Of a stretch of 64,000 nucleotides of DNA, positions 44,924-55,663 are shown piece by piece. Position 1 is the stretch's first letter, and the number at the start of each line of letters is the position of its first letter. Origin of the DNA: Isochrysis galbana (lineage: Eukaryota > Haptophyta > Isochrysidales > Isochrysidaceae); assembly GCA_018136815.1 (NCBI GenBank), contig CM030938.1:1586202-1650201 (forward strand), given 5' to 3'. The position numbers were made by a program, and so were the translations under genes. The notes below the pieces were generated by a model, which made no database searches, had not been told where the DNA came from, and worked only from the letters and a program-made list of their open reading frames with translations.

Positions 44924-45811
44924 TCGTGGGATGACATGAAGCTCAGTTCTCGGCCCGGCGTTCTGGATCATCCCTCCACGTTCGCTCCGTGTGATCGCTT
45001 CAAAAGAGAGGAGAGCCGGGTCGTCTCCGGTCCGATAGATTGCGTGCGGCGCATCTCCAATTGATGACGGACGGACGAAAGGGTTCAGTGTCACGCTCCG
45101 CTCGACGAGTCCACGATCGGCGAGGCGAATGGCTGCGTTCCCGCCCAGGCTATGACCGTACGCGGCAATAGGCTTCGCTCCGTACTTGGTAGCAACCCGG
45201 CGCGCGAGATCGTAGTAGGTGCGATGGAAAAATGGCGAATCTTCCTCGGCGGCCTGCAGAGCAATCGTGCGTGCGTCGAATCCCCATTCGCCACGACGCA
45301 CCGTTCCTCGGATTCCTAGGGTGGTATTGCCAGTCTCGGAGTTGTGGAAGACGAGTACATTTTTTGTGCTTAGCTCGGCGTCGACTGTACCAAACTGCGT
45401 AGGCACGTCACGCACGGCCTCCTCCAAAGCAATGCCCGACTCGAACTCGTAGCTCGCTGCAACAAGTTTGGATCCCTCTCTCGCCTCCATCGGCACGCCG
45501 TTTGCGGTCGGCTTCAGCTTGGGCAGCTTCACGGATGAGACCGGGAATCTTTGATTCTGACTTGATTGTGCAGCTGGCGGTGGTTGTGGTGCCGGAGGGG
45601 TTGGTCTTGGCGGACCAGGCGGCGCCGGCCTTGGCGGACCAGGCGGCGTTGGCCTTGGCGGACCAGGTGGTGTCGGTCTCGGTGGGGTTGGTCTTGGATC
45701 GGAGCCGGACGATCTCGTGGAACTCGACCTCCTCGATTCTTTTCGGCATGGGACGCCGTACAATTCCTCTTGCTCCCGGCATGTCAAATACCGTTTGCTG
45801 TTGGCGAACAT
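44858..45811 (-). CDS. Class-3-lipase-like alpha/beta hydrolase, virus-type
   Basis: From the ATG at 45811 the protein has a basic Ser-rich leader, a Pro-rich tandem linker (PPGPPRPTPPGPPRP), and a lipase-like domain. NVLVFHNSETGNTTLGIRGT is followed by the nucleophile elbow YGHSLGGN (Ser about 221), candidate Asp at TGDDPALL and candidate His at VHAHSLDR. Homologous-looking sequence ends near residue 318 (about 44858), but the frame stays open to 44387 through sequence antisense to another ORF. The original end is therefore lost or the stop displaced. Such lipases occur in Polinton-like viruses. It diverges from the adhesin gene with 41 bp between start codons. Confidence 0.65.
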
Positions 45812-45852
45812 ATTTTTTAGCCGAGCTATACTAACAGAGTCAGACAAAAAAG
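45812..45852. promoter_or_regulatory. 41-bp divergent start region, lipase / adhesin
   Basis: Only 41 AT-rich bases separate the two start codons. Any promoters must overlap the coding ends. This compact head-to-head layout is viral rather than algal in style. Confidence 0.4.
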
Positions 45853-47209
45853 ATGACTAAACTCGTTTACATCTCATGCCGAAACGGATCTAGAAAGCGT
45901 GTATTATTGCATGACCCAGCCAACTATGCCACTCTCATTTCGGCCAAAGCAGTATTCGAGGAAGACGCCCAACCGATCGATGTCGACGGAGGCACCTCAA
46001 TTCAACTCAGTTCGGCACTAAGTAGCGATGTCTCGGCGCTAGAGCAAACTCAAATCTTCGCTAATGCTTTGCTTCGAGCCTACTACAGTGTGGACGGCCA
46101 GGTCCCAGACGGAGCTACGGCCGAAGTGGTCTCCGACGTGGATGGTGGAGAGGCGCCCGTGATCAGGTTCACCTTCCCTACCACGAGCCTTGTCCTCCCG
46201 TCAAGTGAAATATCGCCAACGACGAGCTTCACGGCCCCAGAGGGGATCTACGACGTTTCCGCCTCCAGCCTGGCGTTCAAGTACGAGATGCAGCAGGTGG
46301 CCGGCGAATGGCTACAGCTCCAAACTCCGACAGCCATCCAGCCGAGCGGCATCCGCTTGTCATCGCTATCTACGAATGAGAGCCCCACCGAGTTGCATCT
46401 CTTTGGGAGCGATGACGGCTCGCTCTGGAAACGGATCGCGAACCTGACGAACCTAACCATCGGAACTAGCCCGACCGACACATCGGTGAGTAGCGGCGCT
46501 GCATATAACTACTTCCGCCTCGTGATCCCACAAAACGGTGGCGCAACCCAAGTCACGCTCGATGAGGTGAAGCTGATTGAGGGCGCTAGCACCTTTCCAG
46601 CGTCGGCGATAACCTCAAATTCGAGCAATGGATACACAATCTCGGCCAGCAGCCAGAGGCGCGTGAAGAGCGTGACAACTACCACATCAGGTGCTCAGAT
46701 CGAGGGGGAGTGGGTGCAGCTGGGCATGAGCGCACCGGTATTCATCGACAAGGTAGGCATAATGATGCAGACGGGCGTCCCCTCGTCTAGGTATCTCAAA
46801 ACGGTGCGCGTCCTTCACAAAAACCAGGCTAGCACGAATTGGACTTCGAGAACGTCAGCCGCTACCAATCTCGTCAGTCCAGACGTCGAGGAGATCATAT
46901 CGCTAGGGATTCCACAGCAAGCAGAGCAATGGCGCCTAGTGATCGAGCAGACAAACGAAACAGACCCCCTGTTTTCGTGGTTACGATTCTACGGGCCCAG
47001 CACGTTCACGCTCCCCGTCCAGCCGCTCAGGGCCAACTTCACTACCATGACGCGCAGCGACTTCTTCCAAGGCACGCACGAGGTCAGCGCCTCAAGCGGA
47101 GCCGACCCTTGGATGGCGTTTGACGCGGACCCATTGTCGGTATGGAGGAGCGATCCAGTGGTCAGCTCGCAGCACATCTCGTTAAAGTTACCGACAATCG
47201 TTTTAGCAT

Positions 47210-47225
47210 TCGGTATAACAATGAA
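47210..47225 (+). repeat. LINE target-site duplication, left
   Basis: TCGGTATAACAATGAA, identical to 53776-53791. Confidence 0.9.
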
Positions 47226-47255
47226 AAAAAAAAACTTCTGAAGATTCAGGGCTAC
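47226..47255 (-). other. LINE 3' hairpin plus oligo(T) tail
   Basis: On the element's sense strand the sequence reads CCCTGAATCTTCAGAAG then T9 up to the target duplication. The stem is CTGAA/TTCAG with a 2-nt loop. The same arrangement ends the copies at about 770-800 and 9205-9235. Confidence 0.75.
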
Positions 47256-47531
47256 ACACCTACTAGTTATGGGATTTCCCTTCGCTATCTACACCGCCCT
47301 TATCATCCCTCCCTCCACCTCTTCCCCTGCCCCCCTTCTTTCCTTTTTCTTCGGTTTCCGGGGTCCGGCCTCGGTGCGCTACCTGAGGCCTGGTTTAGAG
47401 TGTGGGGTCCGGGCAGGCCTTCTGGAATTGTCTTTGTTGTCGAAAGTGTCCGTCTGGTCGCTTTTTGTTTGTTTGGTTTATAACCAGGTTCCATTGTCTC
47501 TACCAGCGGCTTAGGTAGGTGTATCCATGTT

Positions 47532-50500
47532 TCAATTTCCTTTGTTCCCTTGGTCTATGGTCCCCTCGACAGCGTGTGCGATCCCCAGCTTGGAGGCTAG
47601 TTCCACTAGCTCCGCGCTGGGCTTAAGACCGCCTTTGTCGTTCCTGTTGAAAACGGGTCTCAAGTCATTCATGTCTATCCTTTTTTTAGGCTGTCTTCCC
47701 ATGCCCGCTTGGGCGGTTCTCGCCGAGTCGGTTTCTTGTGCGAAAAGGAGTGCTTTACTTAGTATGGTGTATCTCTCTATTATTCTTATTAGTATGGTTT
47801 CTTCCGAGAATTTGATGCCGTCGTAATGTATCCTATAGAAGTCCGTGAGTATATATCTCCACGCTAATAGGTATAGTACGTATATCGATATCGCTTTTGG
47901 GGCGTCTCCTTTTGGGTATATGAATAGGTTGTCTACAATTGTTTCTTCCCTGCTCCTTTCTAGTCCTGGTGTGAACCGTGCAATTTTATTCAGTTCTCCT
48001 AGGATGTTAGTTATCCCGGGGCATTCGCCTAGGTGTATCGAGGATTCATCCGTTTCCCCACAAATGCGGCACGTGCTGGTTCTGTCTGGAAAGCGGTTGT
48101 ACGTGCCCACTCGCCTGTGTGTGATATGTTTGAAATGTAGGTGCATGTCCCTCGCCGTTACCATTGGCGTGGTGTATAGTCGCGCCAGGTGCGCCCATGT
48201 GTCCCCTGGTATTTGGAGTTTTTCCTCCCATTTGGCCGGCCCCGTGAGGCGTTTGCGTTTGCGGTCTTTACGCTGAAATGCCTCGGTTAGATGTTCTACC
48301 CCGGTGCCGTCCAGCGGCGTCTTGCCGTCTAATGTATATTCGTCCGCCAGCGGGTATTCTAGTCTCTTGTTGGTTTTGTATCCTCCCCCCCATTGCGCCG
48401 GTGGGGATGGGTCTAGGTTCGAGGGCGCGGCGGGTAGTCTTTTTCCGATTATGGGCGTGCCTAGGTATGAGAGTTCCGCCTCGTGCCATCTCTCCTTGAT
48501 GTTCACATAGTATTCCCCGTCTACCGTTATCCGCAGTTCGGGCGTCGGTTCTTCCGAGATGTGTTCATTGTCGGCCTCTTCTCGTCCCGGTGGTGCGCAT
48601 TCTAGTTCGGCCGTCTTATCTACCGCTGCCAGTGTCTCCTTGGCGTGTTTGACTATCGTATCCCATGTTTCCAAGAATTTGTCTCTCGGGATATATTCAC
48701 CTTGGAAGTGTATATACGTGTCATTGTTCCTGAGGTATTGCGCGCATTCAACACTGCTATAGGGCGTGTTCGCCGCGTGGTCTTTGAATACGTTATGTGT
48801 GGTATTACATTCAAGCTTGTTCCATAATTTTATCCATATGGGGTTTATTTTAGGTCCCGGGTGCGTTGGGCTACCCCACATGGGTTGCGAGAGAGCTCCT
48901 TCTCTACTTACTTTCAGTGATGTGAGTTTAAGTTCGCGAATGTTGTTTAGCGCCTGTTTCCAAAACGCGGGAAGTTTACTCGTGCCCGCTATTCCATCGG
49001 TGAGTTTGTTCGTGGGGACCGTCGAGAGAACCGCTGCTCTTCCTAGGTTCGTGCGGCAGAACCACGCGTCAAGCACTTGTTTCCATTGTGCTTGGCGTGC
49101 GTCAAGATAGTTTAGGATCCATTTGGCTTGTAAAGCTTTGACATGGTTGCCCCAGTCGAGCAGTCCTAGCCCTAGATGTGGCCCTTTCTCCGAAGTGTTT
49201 TTCGTCGGGATCTCAGGGTGCTTTATCCATTGTAGCTTCCGGCCGGTGCGTGCGTTTGTCCACATGATTCTTTCTACGGCTCTTTTAACCGCCGTGTGGA
49301 ATGATCTAGGGGCTGCGAGTGTCTGCAGCCAGTATCTAGGTATAGAATATACTAGGAAGTTAGCCACCTTCGTTTTCCCATGTATAGATAGATTATTGGT
49401 TAGCGGCGCGTATATAGTGGTTTTCCTCTCTATCTTGTCGGCTAGTTTGCGCCAGAACTCTTTGATGGCCCGGGGTCCACCTAGTGGGACCCCCAATATG
49501 GTCGCATACTCGTTTCCTTTCAGCCACTTGTACCTTTGGAATCTCGCGGGTGGGCGCTTCCTTCTCAGGGAGCCCATCCTTAGTCCCTCGAACTTTTGAT
49601 CGTTGGGTTTGCCACACGAGGCCGCCGCGTATCTTTTTACCCAGCCGAGGGATCGCGCCAGGCTACCGTAGTCTGCCGCTAAGAGTTGTGTATCGTCCGC
49701 GAATTGGCTTATCTTTAGTTCGGCTCCGTTCACTATGATGCCCTCGATGTCTTCGTCTTCGTTTATCGCTCTGGTGAGGGCTTCTGCCGTCAAGAGGAAG
49801 GCCAGTGGGGAGAGCGGGCATCCTTGTGGGACGCCGCTCGCTATGTTGAAAGGGAAGCTTCTTCCCCCGTTCGCCTTTATGTAGCGAATTGGTTTTGCCT
49901 CGGAATTCGTGAGAGCCTTCGCATACCTTTTGAAGTTCTCTCCGAATTTTAGCTTTTCGAGGACCAAGTGGTAAAACTCCCAATTGACCCTGTCGAAAGC
50001 CTTTTCCCAATCGAGCGCTAGGAGGAGTCCTGGCTCCCCCGTTTCGTCTAGGTACGCGTTCGTCAGTTGCAACAGATGGGTGGCTTCGCCGATTAACCGT
50101 TTTGGGACGAAGCCGAGCTGGTCTTTCGAGATTATGTTCCCGATTACTTTTTTTAGTCTATTCGTGAGCACCTTAGCTAATATTTTGTAATCGCTTTGCA
50201 GTAGCGTGATGGGTCTGTAGTTCCTAGGGTCTCGCGTGTCACCTTTTTTATATAGAAGGATTATATCGCCTTCCCTCATTGATATGTTTAGTTGTCCCTG
50301 CTCTAGAGCTAGGTTTAGCATCCTAAGAAAGTCATGCTTCACTAGGTCGATGAAGCTTTTGTAGAACTCCGCCGGAAGCGCGTCCGGTCCCGCGCTTTTG
50401 CCGCTTCCTATTTGGGTGACGGCGTCGGTTAGTTCTTCCATCGTTATTTTCCCTTCTGTGGCATCGCTGTCATGGTTGTTCATTGGGCGCGTTTCTAACG

Positions 50501-53500
50501 TTTCTTCGAGTTCGCGGTCTCTGGTGCTACGTCGTTCCTGATATAACCATACGTAATACTTGCGAAGTTCGTTTCGTATTTCCGTATCGTCCGCGGTCGT
50601 GTTCCTCGTGTCGTTCCCCGGGGCGTTCCAGTCGCCCGTGACGAATAGTTCCGGAATTGCGCTGTTAGAGGCGCGTGATTGAAATCTGTGAAAGAATTCT
50701 TTCGTCATTCTCTCCTCGTGCTTGAGGGAGTCGAAGCTTTCTTTGGTCGTCGGTCTGGACTTCTTGCGAATCGTGTCTATCTTTTTGTTGAGTTCGCGCA
50801 TCCTATCCACTTTCCTTGCGTTTGGTTCGCCGTCGTTGAGCTCTATCCCGATCAGTGCGAGCTCTTCGACGGCTTTCGCTATCTCTTGCTGCTCTCTGTT
50901 TTGTCTTGTTGCCCACAGAAGGTAAATTGCCGCCGCCTTTTTCGCGTTACTCCACGCGTCATCGACGTCTTCGTCCGGTGTCTCGGGTTTTATGTGGCTT
51001 CTCCACAAGTGTGTTATCACTCTCCGTGTGTCTTCCGCACCTAAGAGCTCGTTGTCGATTCGCACGTCGTACGTGCGTCCGGGTTTGAACCCTACCATTT
51101 CGAAGGTGCCCATCACCGGAAGGTGGTCCGAGGCGCCTTTTCCCGTGAATAGTGCCGGGTGTGGGCCGATTGTTTGCCAATTGATGTTCGAGCATACTAT
51201 GGGAGAGTAGATCCTGTCTATTCTCGTGTGTATAGTCCCCGAGAGGCGGGTGAAGCCCCCCTTGTTGTTACCGTTCACTAGATTGTATGCGTCCATTAAC
51301 CCTATTTCGTTCATAGCCGTTCTCAGTTTGGATCCGTGAGCGTTTCCATATTCCTCTCGGTTCGCGTGCTTTCTTGTGTCTCTCTCCACATCTTCTACAC
51401 AGTTGAAATCGCCCCCCATAAGGGTGTCGTGTTCTCTTCCCACGGGGCTAGTCCTTAACGCTTCTATTTGGGTGGCTCTTAGGTTAGGCGTGGCGCTCAG
51501 ATATATAGATATTAGCTCCAATTCTTTAGATTCTATTACGCATCTAACTCGTAGGCATCTGCCTTCGACTAGCGTTTCCGCCGTGTCCGGTAACATTTTC
51601 ACTCTTGGGGAGGAGTCGCGTATCGCAATGCCTACCCCACTCGCCGGGTCAGTGATGTTCGCTGGTGCGTGCACCATTTGCCACCCCAACGCTTTGGCGG
51701 TCATGCATGCGCGATGATGTCTGCCGTCTGCATAGGCATGAAGCTCTTGCAGAAGTAGAATGTCTACCCTCGCTTTTCTCGCTTGAGCCAGCGCCGAGCC
51801 TAAAGCGCCGTGCCCGGCACCGTTGATGTTGTAGGACACGATAGTGACCGGTCCCTCACCTGGATATCCAAGGGTGGAGTTAAAGGTGAGTGCGTATATG
51901 ATCAGTGCGTTGCCACGACACATCAAATAGGCTAGGCTCGCGTACTTATGAAGATAGCGGCAATCGGCGCCTAGGGCACAAATTCCTCCCTTCGGTTGTT
52001 TTCCGGGGGGTCCGGCGCTCGCGCGCGGAAACGCGCACACGATTGTGCACGCGCCATCTTTCCATGCGCCCGGATAATCGTGCGAGCGGTTGCACGCCTT
52101 GCCCATGATGTTCATGGGGCATTTCCCGTTGGGGAAACGTTTGCATAGCTCGAGCGAGCCCGGGTTGATGGCCTCTTGGATGGTTTTCTTCGGCGGCGCC
52201 ATGCGCTTTCGTTCTTCACGCTCAAGTCGCGCTGCCTTTTCCTCCGCGCACACGCATACGCGGAGAGGGGGTTGGAAGGCCAAGGCGTAATCTTTTTTGT
52301 ATCCTTTGCATCCCTTCGGGCCCGCGTGGATGTACAGGTTCTTAATGTCGCCGCCGAGTTCGCGGCAATTCCGGACCGCGTACTCAATGGGGTAAGGAGC
52401 CCCATTAACGCTGAGGAGGATCTTGCGCGGAAAGTCGAACGATTTGAACGAGCCCTGTTTGGGGGTCACGTAAAGGTGGTAGACTTCTTTCTTACCTTGG
52501 GTTACTAGGACCCCTTCTTTAGTGAGGATCTTGGTCCTTTCTTGGTTGCCTTGGAGAAAGAAGAAGCCTTGATTCTCTACCGCCTTGGCGAGCGAGCTTA
52601 TCGTAATGATACTTTTGAGCTCGAACTTGTAGTTGCGCACCACTAGGTGCGCCGATACATCTTGGAAGGCTCCGGCTACCGCTTTGTCGGACGCCCGGGG
52701 TAGCCCCTTGAGTTTTTCGTCGAGAGTTTGATATTTGACCGCTATTGGGCACGGAATGCCCGCCTTGCGAAAGTCGACTACGTCTTTGTACATCTCGCGA
52801 AACTGATTCGCGCAATCCGCCGTGACCATTATTTCCCATGGGCCGGAGGCGCTCTTAGACAAAAAGTCAGGTTCCAAGTCGACGCCCTCTAGTTTGTTGA
52901 GATGTGCAACAATGGCGCCTAGAGTCTCTTCGTCCTTGGCCTTGTGGCCCTTCTCGTACGCCGTAAAGGTGATGACGATTTTGTGGGAGTCCGGAAACTC
53001 GGCCTCCTCTTGGAGCTCGGGCTCTAGGTCTTCGTCAAGGAGGGCCACCTGAGTGGCCGTAGGGGGAGACGAGGTTAGTCTTCTGCCTAGTCTTGTTGCT
53101 CTAGGGTCCAATTGGCTCAATGCGTCTACCGTGCTGTCTCTCTCTCTCTTGAGTTTTGTGTGAGGTGTTTGTTGTGTTGGCCCATTTTCGTGTTTGTGTT
53201 GGTCTTGTTGGGTCTCCAGGGCCAGTGTCTTGCTGGTCGTCTCCGTGCTCGAGGCGCGGTCGTCCGTCTGATTCTCGGCGTCTGTGAGGGGTGCCTCCCC
53301 GTGACAGTCCTCATTTCTGTCTCTGTCTCCCCTGATGGGGGTCCCAAGTTGTTCTCTCCATTGTCTGTTTTGGTGCGACATTTCCCCAGTGGGGTCCTGT
53401 CTTGTATGGCGCCGGGCCAGCCCCTCGCGCCGGAGCACGAGGGCGGTAACGCGGCTGTGTAGGGTCCCGGCCCGGGGGCCTACCCTGTGGAGTCGTCCCT

Positions 53501-53750
53501 CTGGTGTTCTGTGGTCGGTGTGGCTGTGGGTTGTGATGGAGGTGTGATGCATGCTGGCTGGTGCCAGCATGGCGGCTTTGCACATGTCGTTCTTGGTGGT
53601 GCGCGGGCGCGGCCCGCCGGCTCCTGTGCCCACCTGACTGGGGGGGTCATCCTGGCGCGGTCGCTTCGGCGACAGCGGCGTGTCCGTGAGCTCTTCGTCC
53701 ATCATGGCGAGGGCGGCGGCAGCGAGAGCGGGCGGCGGCGCGCGCTCCAT
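47532..53750 (-). CDS. LINE polyprotein: ORF1-like + endonuclease + reverse transcriptase
   Basis: This is a single intact 2072-codon frame. Residues 1-240 are low complexity, with a MERA start. About 255-490 is a folded ORF1-like region, possibly RRM-like (KIVITFTAYEKG, YHLYVTPKQGSFKSF). About 535-602 holds two CCCH-type zinc fingers (CKRFPNGKCPMNIMGKACNR and CALGADCRYLH). About 635-880 is the APE endonuclease (VSYNINGAG, LLLQELHAY, GGDFNCVED, SDHLPVMG). About 1100-1400 is the reverse transcriptase (GKSAGPDALPAEFYKSF, NYRPITLL, LDWEKAFDRV, GVPQGCPLSPLAF, QFADDTQLLAAD). A CCHC knuckle (CRICGETDESSIHLGEC) lies near 1893. The element copies itself by target-primed reverse transcription. Fusion of ORF1 and ORF2 is unusual for L1-like elements. 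Confidence 0.93.
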   Translation of the reverse strand: MERAPPPALAAAALAMMDEELTDTPLSPKRPRQDDPPSQVGTGAGGPRPRTTKNDMCKAAMLAPASMHHTSITTHSHTDHRTPEGRLHRVGPRAGTLHSRVTALVLRREGLARRHTRQDPTGEMSHQNRQWREQLGTPIRGDRDRNEDCHGEAPLTDAENQTDDRASSTETTSKTLALETQQDQHKHENGPTQQTPHTKLKRERDSTVDALSQLDPRATRLGRRLTSSPPTATQVALLDEDLEPELQEEAEFPDSHKIVITFTAYEKGHKAKDEETLGAIVAHLNKLEGVDLEPDFLSKSASGPWEIMVTADCANQFREMYKDVVDFRKAGIPCPIAVKYQTLDEKLKGLPRASDKAVAGAFQDVSAHLVVRNYKFELKSIITISSLAKAVENQGFFFLQGNQERTKILTKEGVLVTQGKKEVYHLYVTPKQGSFKSFDFPRKILLSVNGAPYPIEYAVRNCRELGGDIKNLYIHAGPKGCKGYKKDYALAFQPPLRVCVCAEEKAARLEREERKRMAPPKKTIQEAINPGSLELCKRFPNGKCPMNIMGKACNRSHDYPGAWKDGACTIVCAFPRASAGPPGKQPKGGICALGADCRYLHKYASLAYLMCRGNALIIYALTFNSTLGYPGEGPVTIVSYNINGAGHGALGSALAQARKARVDILLLQELHAYADGRHHRACMTAKALGWQMVHAPANITDPASGVGIAIRDSSPRVKMLPDTAETLVEGRCLRVRCVIESKELELISIYLSATPNLRATQIEALRTSPVGREHDTLMGGDFNCVEDVERDTRKHANREEYGNAHGSKLRTAMNEIGLMDAYNLVNGNNKGGFTRLSGTIHTRIDRIYSPIVCSNINWQTIGPHPALFTGKGASDHLPVMGTFEMVGFKPGRTYDVRIDNELLGAEDTRRVITHLWRSHIKPETPDEDVDDAWSNAKKAAAIYLLWATRQNREQQEIAKAVEELALIGIELNDGEPNARKVDRMRELNKKIDTIRKKSRPTTKESFDSLKHEERMTKEFFHRFQSRASNSAIPELFVTGDWNAPGNDTRNTTADDTEIRNELRKYYVWLYQERRSTRDRELEETLETRPMNNHDSDATEGKITMEELTDAVTQIGSGKSAGPDALPAEFYKSFIDLVKHDFLRMLNLALEQGQLNISMREGDIILLYKKGDTRDPRNYRPITLLQSDYKILAKVLTNRLKKVIGNIISKDQLGFVPKRLIGEATHLLQLTNAYLDETGEPGLLLALDWEKAFDRVNWEFYHLVLEKLKFGENFKRYAKALTNSEAKPIRYIKANGGRSFPFNIASGVPQGCPLSPLAFLLTAEALTRAINEDEDIEGIIVNGAELKISQFADDTQLLAADYGSLARSLGWVKRYAAASCGKPNDQKFEGLRMGSLRRKRPPARFQRYKWLKGNEYATILGVPLGGPRAIKEFWRKLADKIERKTTIYAPLTNNLSIHGKTKVANFLVYSIPRYWLQTLAAPRSFHTAVKRAVERIMWTNARTGRKLQWIKHPEIPTKNTSEKGPHLGLGLLDWGNHVKALQAKWILNYLDARQAQWKQVLDAWFCRTNLGRAAVLSTVPTNKLTDGIAGTSKLPAFWKQALNNIRELKLTSLKVSREGALSQPMWGSPTHPGPKINPIWIKLWNKLECNTTHNVFKDHAANTPYSSVECAQYLRNNDTYIHFQGEYIPRDKFLETWDTIVKHAKETLAAVDKTAELECAPPGREEADNEHISEEPTPELRITVDGEYYVNIKERWHEAELSYLGTPIIGKRLPAAPSNLDPSPPAQWGGGYKTNKRLEYPLADEYTLDGKTPLDGTGVEHLTEAFQRKDRKRKRLTGPAKWEEKLQIPGDTWAHLARLYTTPMVTARDMHLHFKHITHRRVGTYNRFPDRTSTCRICGETDESSIHLGECPGITNILGELNKIARFTPGLERSREETIVDNLFIYPKGDAPKAISIYVLYLLAWRYILTDFYRIHYDGIKFSEETILIRIIERYTILSKALLFAQETDSARTAQAGMGRQPKKRIDMNDLRPVFNRNDKGGLKPSAELVELASKLGIAHAVEGTIDQGNKGN

Positions 53751-53754
53751 GACC

Positions 53755-53772
53755 CTATCGTTTTAACGATAG
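53755..53772 (-). other. LINE 5'-terminal hairpin
   Basis: CTATCGTT-AA-AACGATAG (minus strand), a perfect 8-bp stem, starts within 3 nt of the element's 5' end and 4 nt before the start codon at 53750. Equivalent hairpins with different stem sequences precede five other copies. Confidence 0.8.
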
Positions 53773-53775
53773 TTC

Positions 53776-53791
53776 TCGGTATAACAATGAA
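53776..53791 (+). repeat. LINE target-site duplication, right
   Basis: TCGGTATAACAATGAA, identical to 47210-47225. Confidence 0.9.
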
Positions 53792-55663
53792 GCCGTCGAC
53801 GTTGGAAGAGGTTCCAATAGACTTCGAAGTGCAAGGTGTGCGTAGCAATGGGGTGGTCGATACAATCAGGTCATGGAGCAATACTCAGTGGGTGGACGTC
53901 AAAAAATATCCCCCATCCCCGCTGACGTCGAATACGACCACCTTAAGCGGACAGCAGCACGGAAATGGACTTTACACCGTGAGTGCGTCATCGTCCTGGC
54001 CCAACTATGCTCCGTGGGAGGCCTTTCGCAACGACCCACAGCCGGGGTGGGCATCAGAATCGTTTTATGACACAAGCTCAGGATTGGCATTACAAAGCTC
54101 GGCATTAACGACTGACGCTTCTGGAAATTCGTATCGGGGCGAGTGGCTTCAGTTAACGCTTCCCAACGCAATAAGGTTGGCATCGTTCGAGCTCGTTTCG
54201 GAGGTTGTTGAGGTCCAATCCCCAAAGTCATTTGTTGTTCTTGGTAGCGTAGATGGCGGCACGACTTTCACGAAGATACACCTCGAGCATGGTCCCATCA
54301 ATCTATTTACGAACAAACAACAATTCCACCCATCCAGTACGTCGGCATTCAGTACGTTCAGGCTAGTGGTCACTTCAACATTAGGTGGGAACTCCCTATC
54401 TGGGGTGTGTGAAATCGGTGACTGGCTTCTTTACGAGTCAAGTGATCTTCAAGAGAAATCGTTCGTTGTCGACTCTCCACGCGCCTACGACACCTACCGC
54501 GTGAACGTCACAAGGACACCTTCCAACCTTATTGAGTTCCCCACCGGTCCGATGACAGCCGACACAACGGTCATCGACGGATTATTGTGCACGGCGAGCG
54601 CTTCATCCTCCGCTACCAACAGCTTCGACTGGCCCGTGTGGGCGGTCTTCGACAAGAGGATAACGCACACATCACCGTTTGGGTGGGCGACGAATGGTGG
54701 ACTGTATGACTCGAGCACAGGGGCATACCTTGGAAGTGTCACCACCACAGCTGATAATGTACCAATCCGCGGTGAGTGGGTGCAGCTGTACACGCCTGGC
54801 GGGATGTGTCCAAAAAAGATGATAATCACGTCGGCTAAACCATCCGGAGTGCCAAAACAGATCACAATCGTAGGGTCGGACAAGAACGGCCCCTGGGAGA
54901 TTATGGGGTACGTCTCCGATCTTTCGATCACATCATCCGATCAAGCAGAAGTGACGCTCTCGGGGCGACTTTTTGAGAATATACGAGTTATTATCAACTC
55001 CACCATTGATGGGAATGCTGGCGGTGGGTTGCAAATAAGTGAAATACAATTCTTTTCCGCAAAATTATATCCTCCGGCGCCTATGACATCGAATATCACA
55101 GTAATCGATCAAGATACTTATACGGCTTCTGCATCATCTCAAGTCAATGCGGACTGGCCAATCTTTGCGGCATTCAATAAATATGGAGCTGAGGACGTTT
55201 TTGATGGAAAGCCATTTGGATGGTGCAGTGTCGGGTCTGTGTATTCGAATGGTGTGTATGTTGGTAGTCAAAGTACAACAATCGATGGAGGAGTAGTTAT
55301 GGGTGAATGGTTGCAGTTAGAGTTACCTGAGCCCAAAATAGTAAGTAAGTTTGTTATAATTGCGTCAGGTGTAACAAATCCTGCTACCCACAGGGGTGTT
55401 CCGGTGTCAATCATCGTAGCCGCCTCCCTGGATGGAGTTAACTGGACGTCTGTGCATGAAACGACTAATCTAGGGATAACCAACGAGAAAAAGATAATCT
55501 TGGGCTCAAACAAAGCAGACCGATTCTCGAAATACAGAGTCGTGGTTAGGAGCACCTTGGCTGACAACAGTTACGGCGCCACTCAGATTGCTGAACTCAT
55601 CCTATTCGACGACACTGAAAGTCGCGTATCCATCTCCAACATCAGCTTCGACGCCTACGAATT

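Larger units (their letters stand above)
47226..53775 (-). mobile_element. Full-length LINE (L1/Tx1-like), inserted in the viral adhesin
   Basis: The 6.55-kb element is flanked by a 16-bp target duplication. On the minus strand it starts with a hairpin immediately upstream of the ORF, has one long ORF (53750-47532) and a ~306-nt 3' UTR. It ends with CTGAA-TC-TTCAG followed by AAG and a T run. The intact ORF and perfect duplication imply a recent insertion. Truncated relatives are at 700-845, 874-2494, 9205-9768, 19253-19588, 19925-20460, 25834-26400, 27968-28591 and 34280-34582. Confidence 0.92.

Noticed and set aside
45812..45847. Non-ATG start of the lipase frame at 45847
   Set aside because: The first codon there is TTG; the first ATG is at 45811, which was used.
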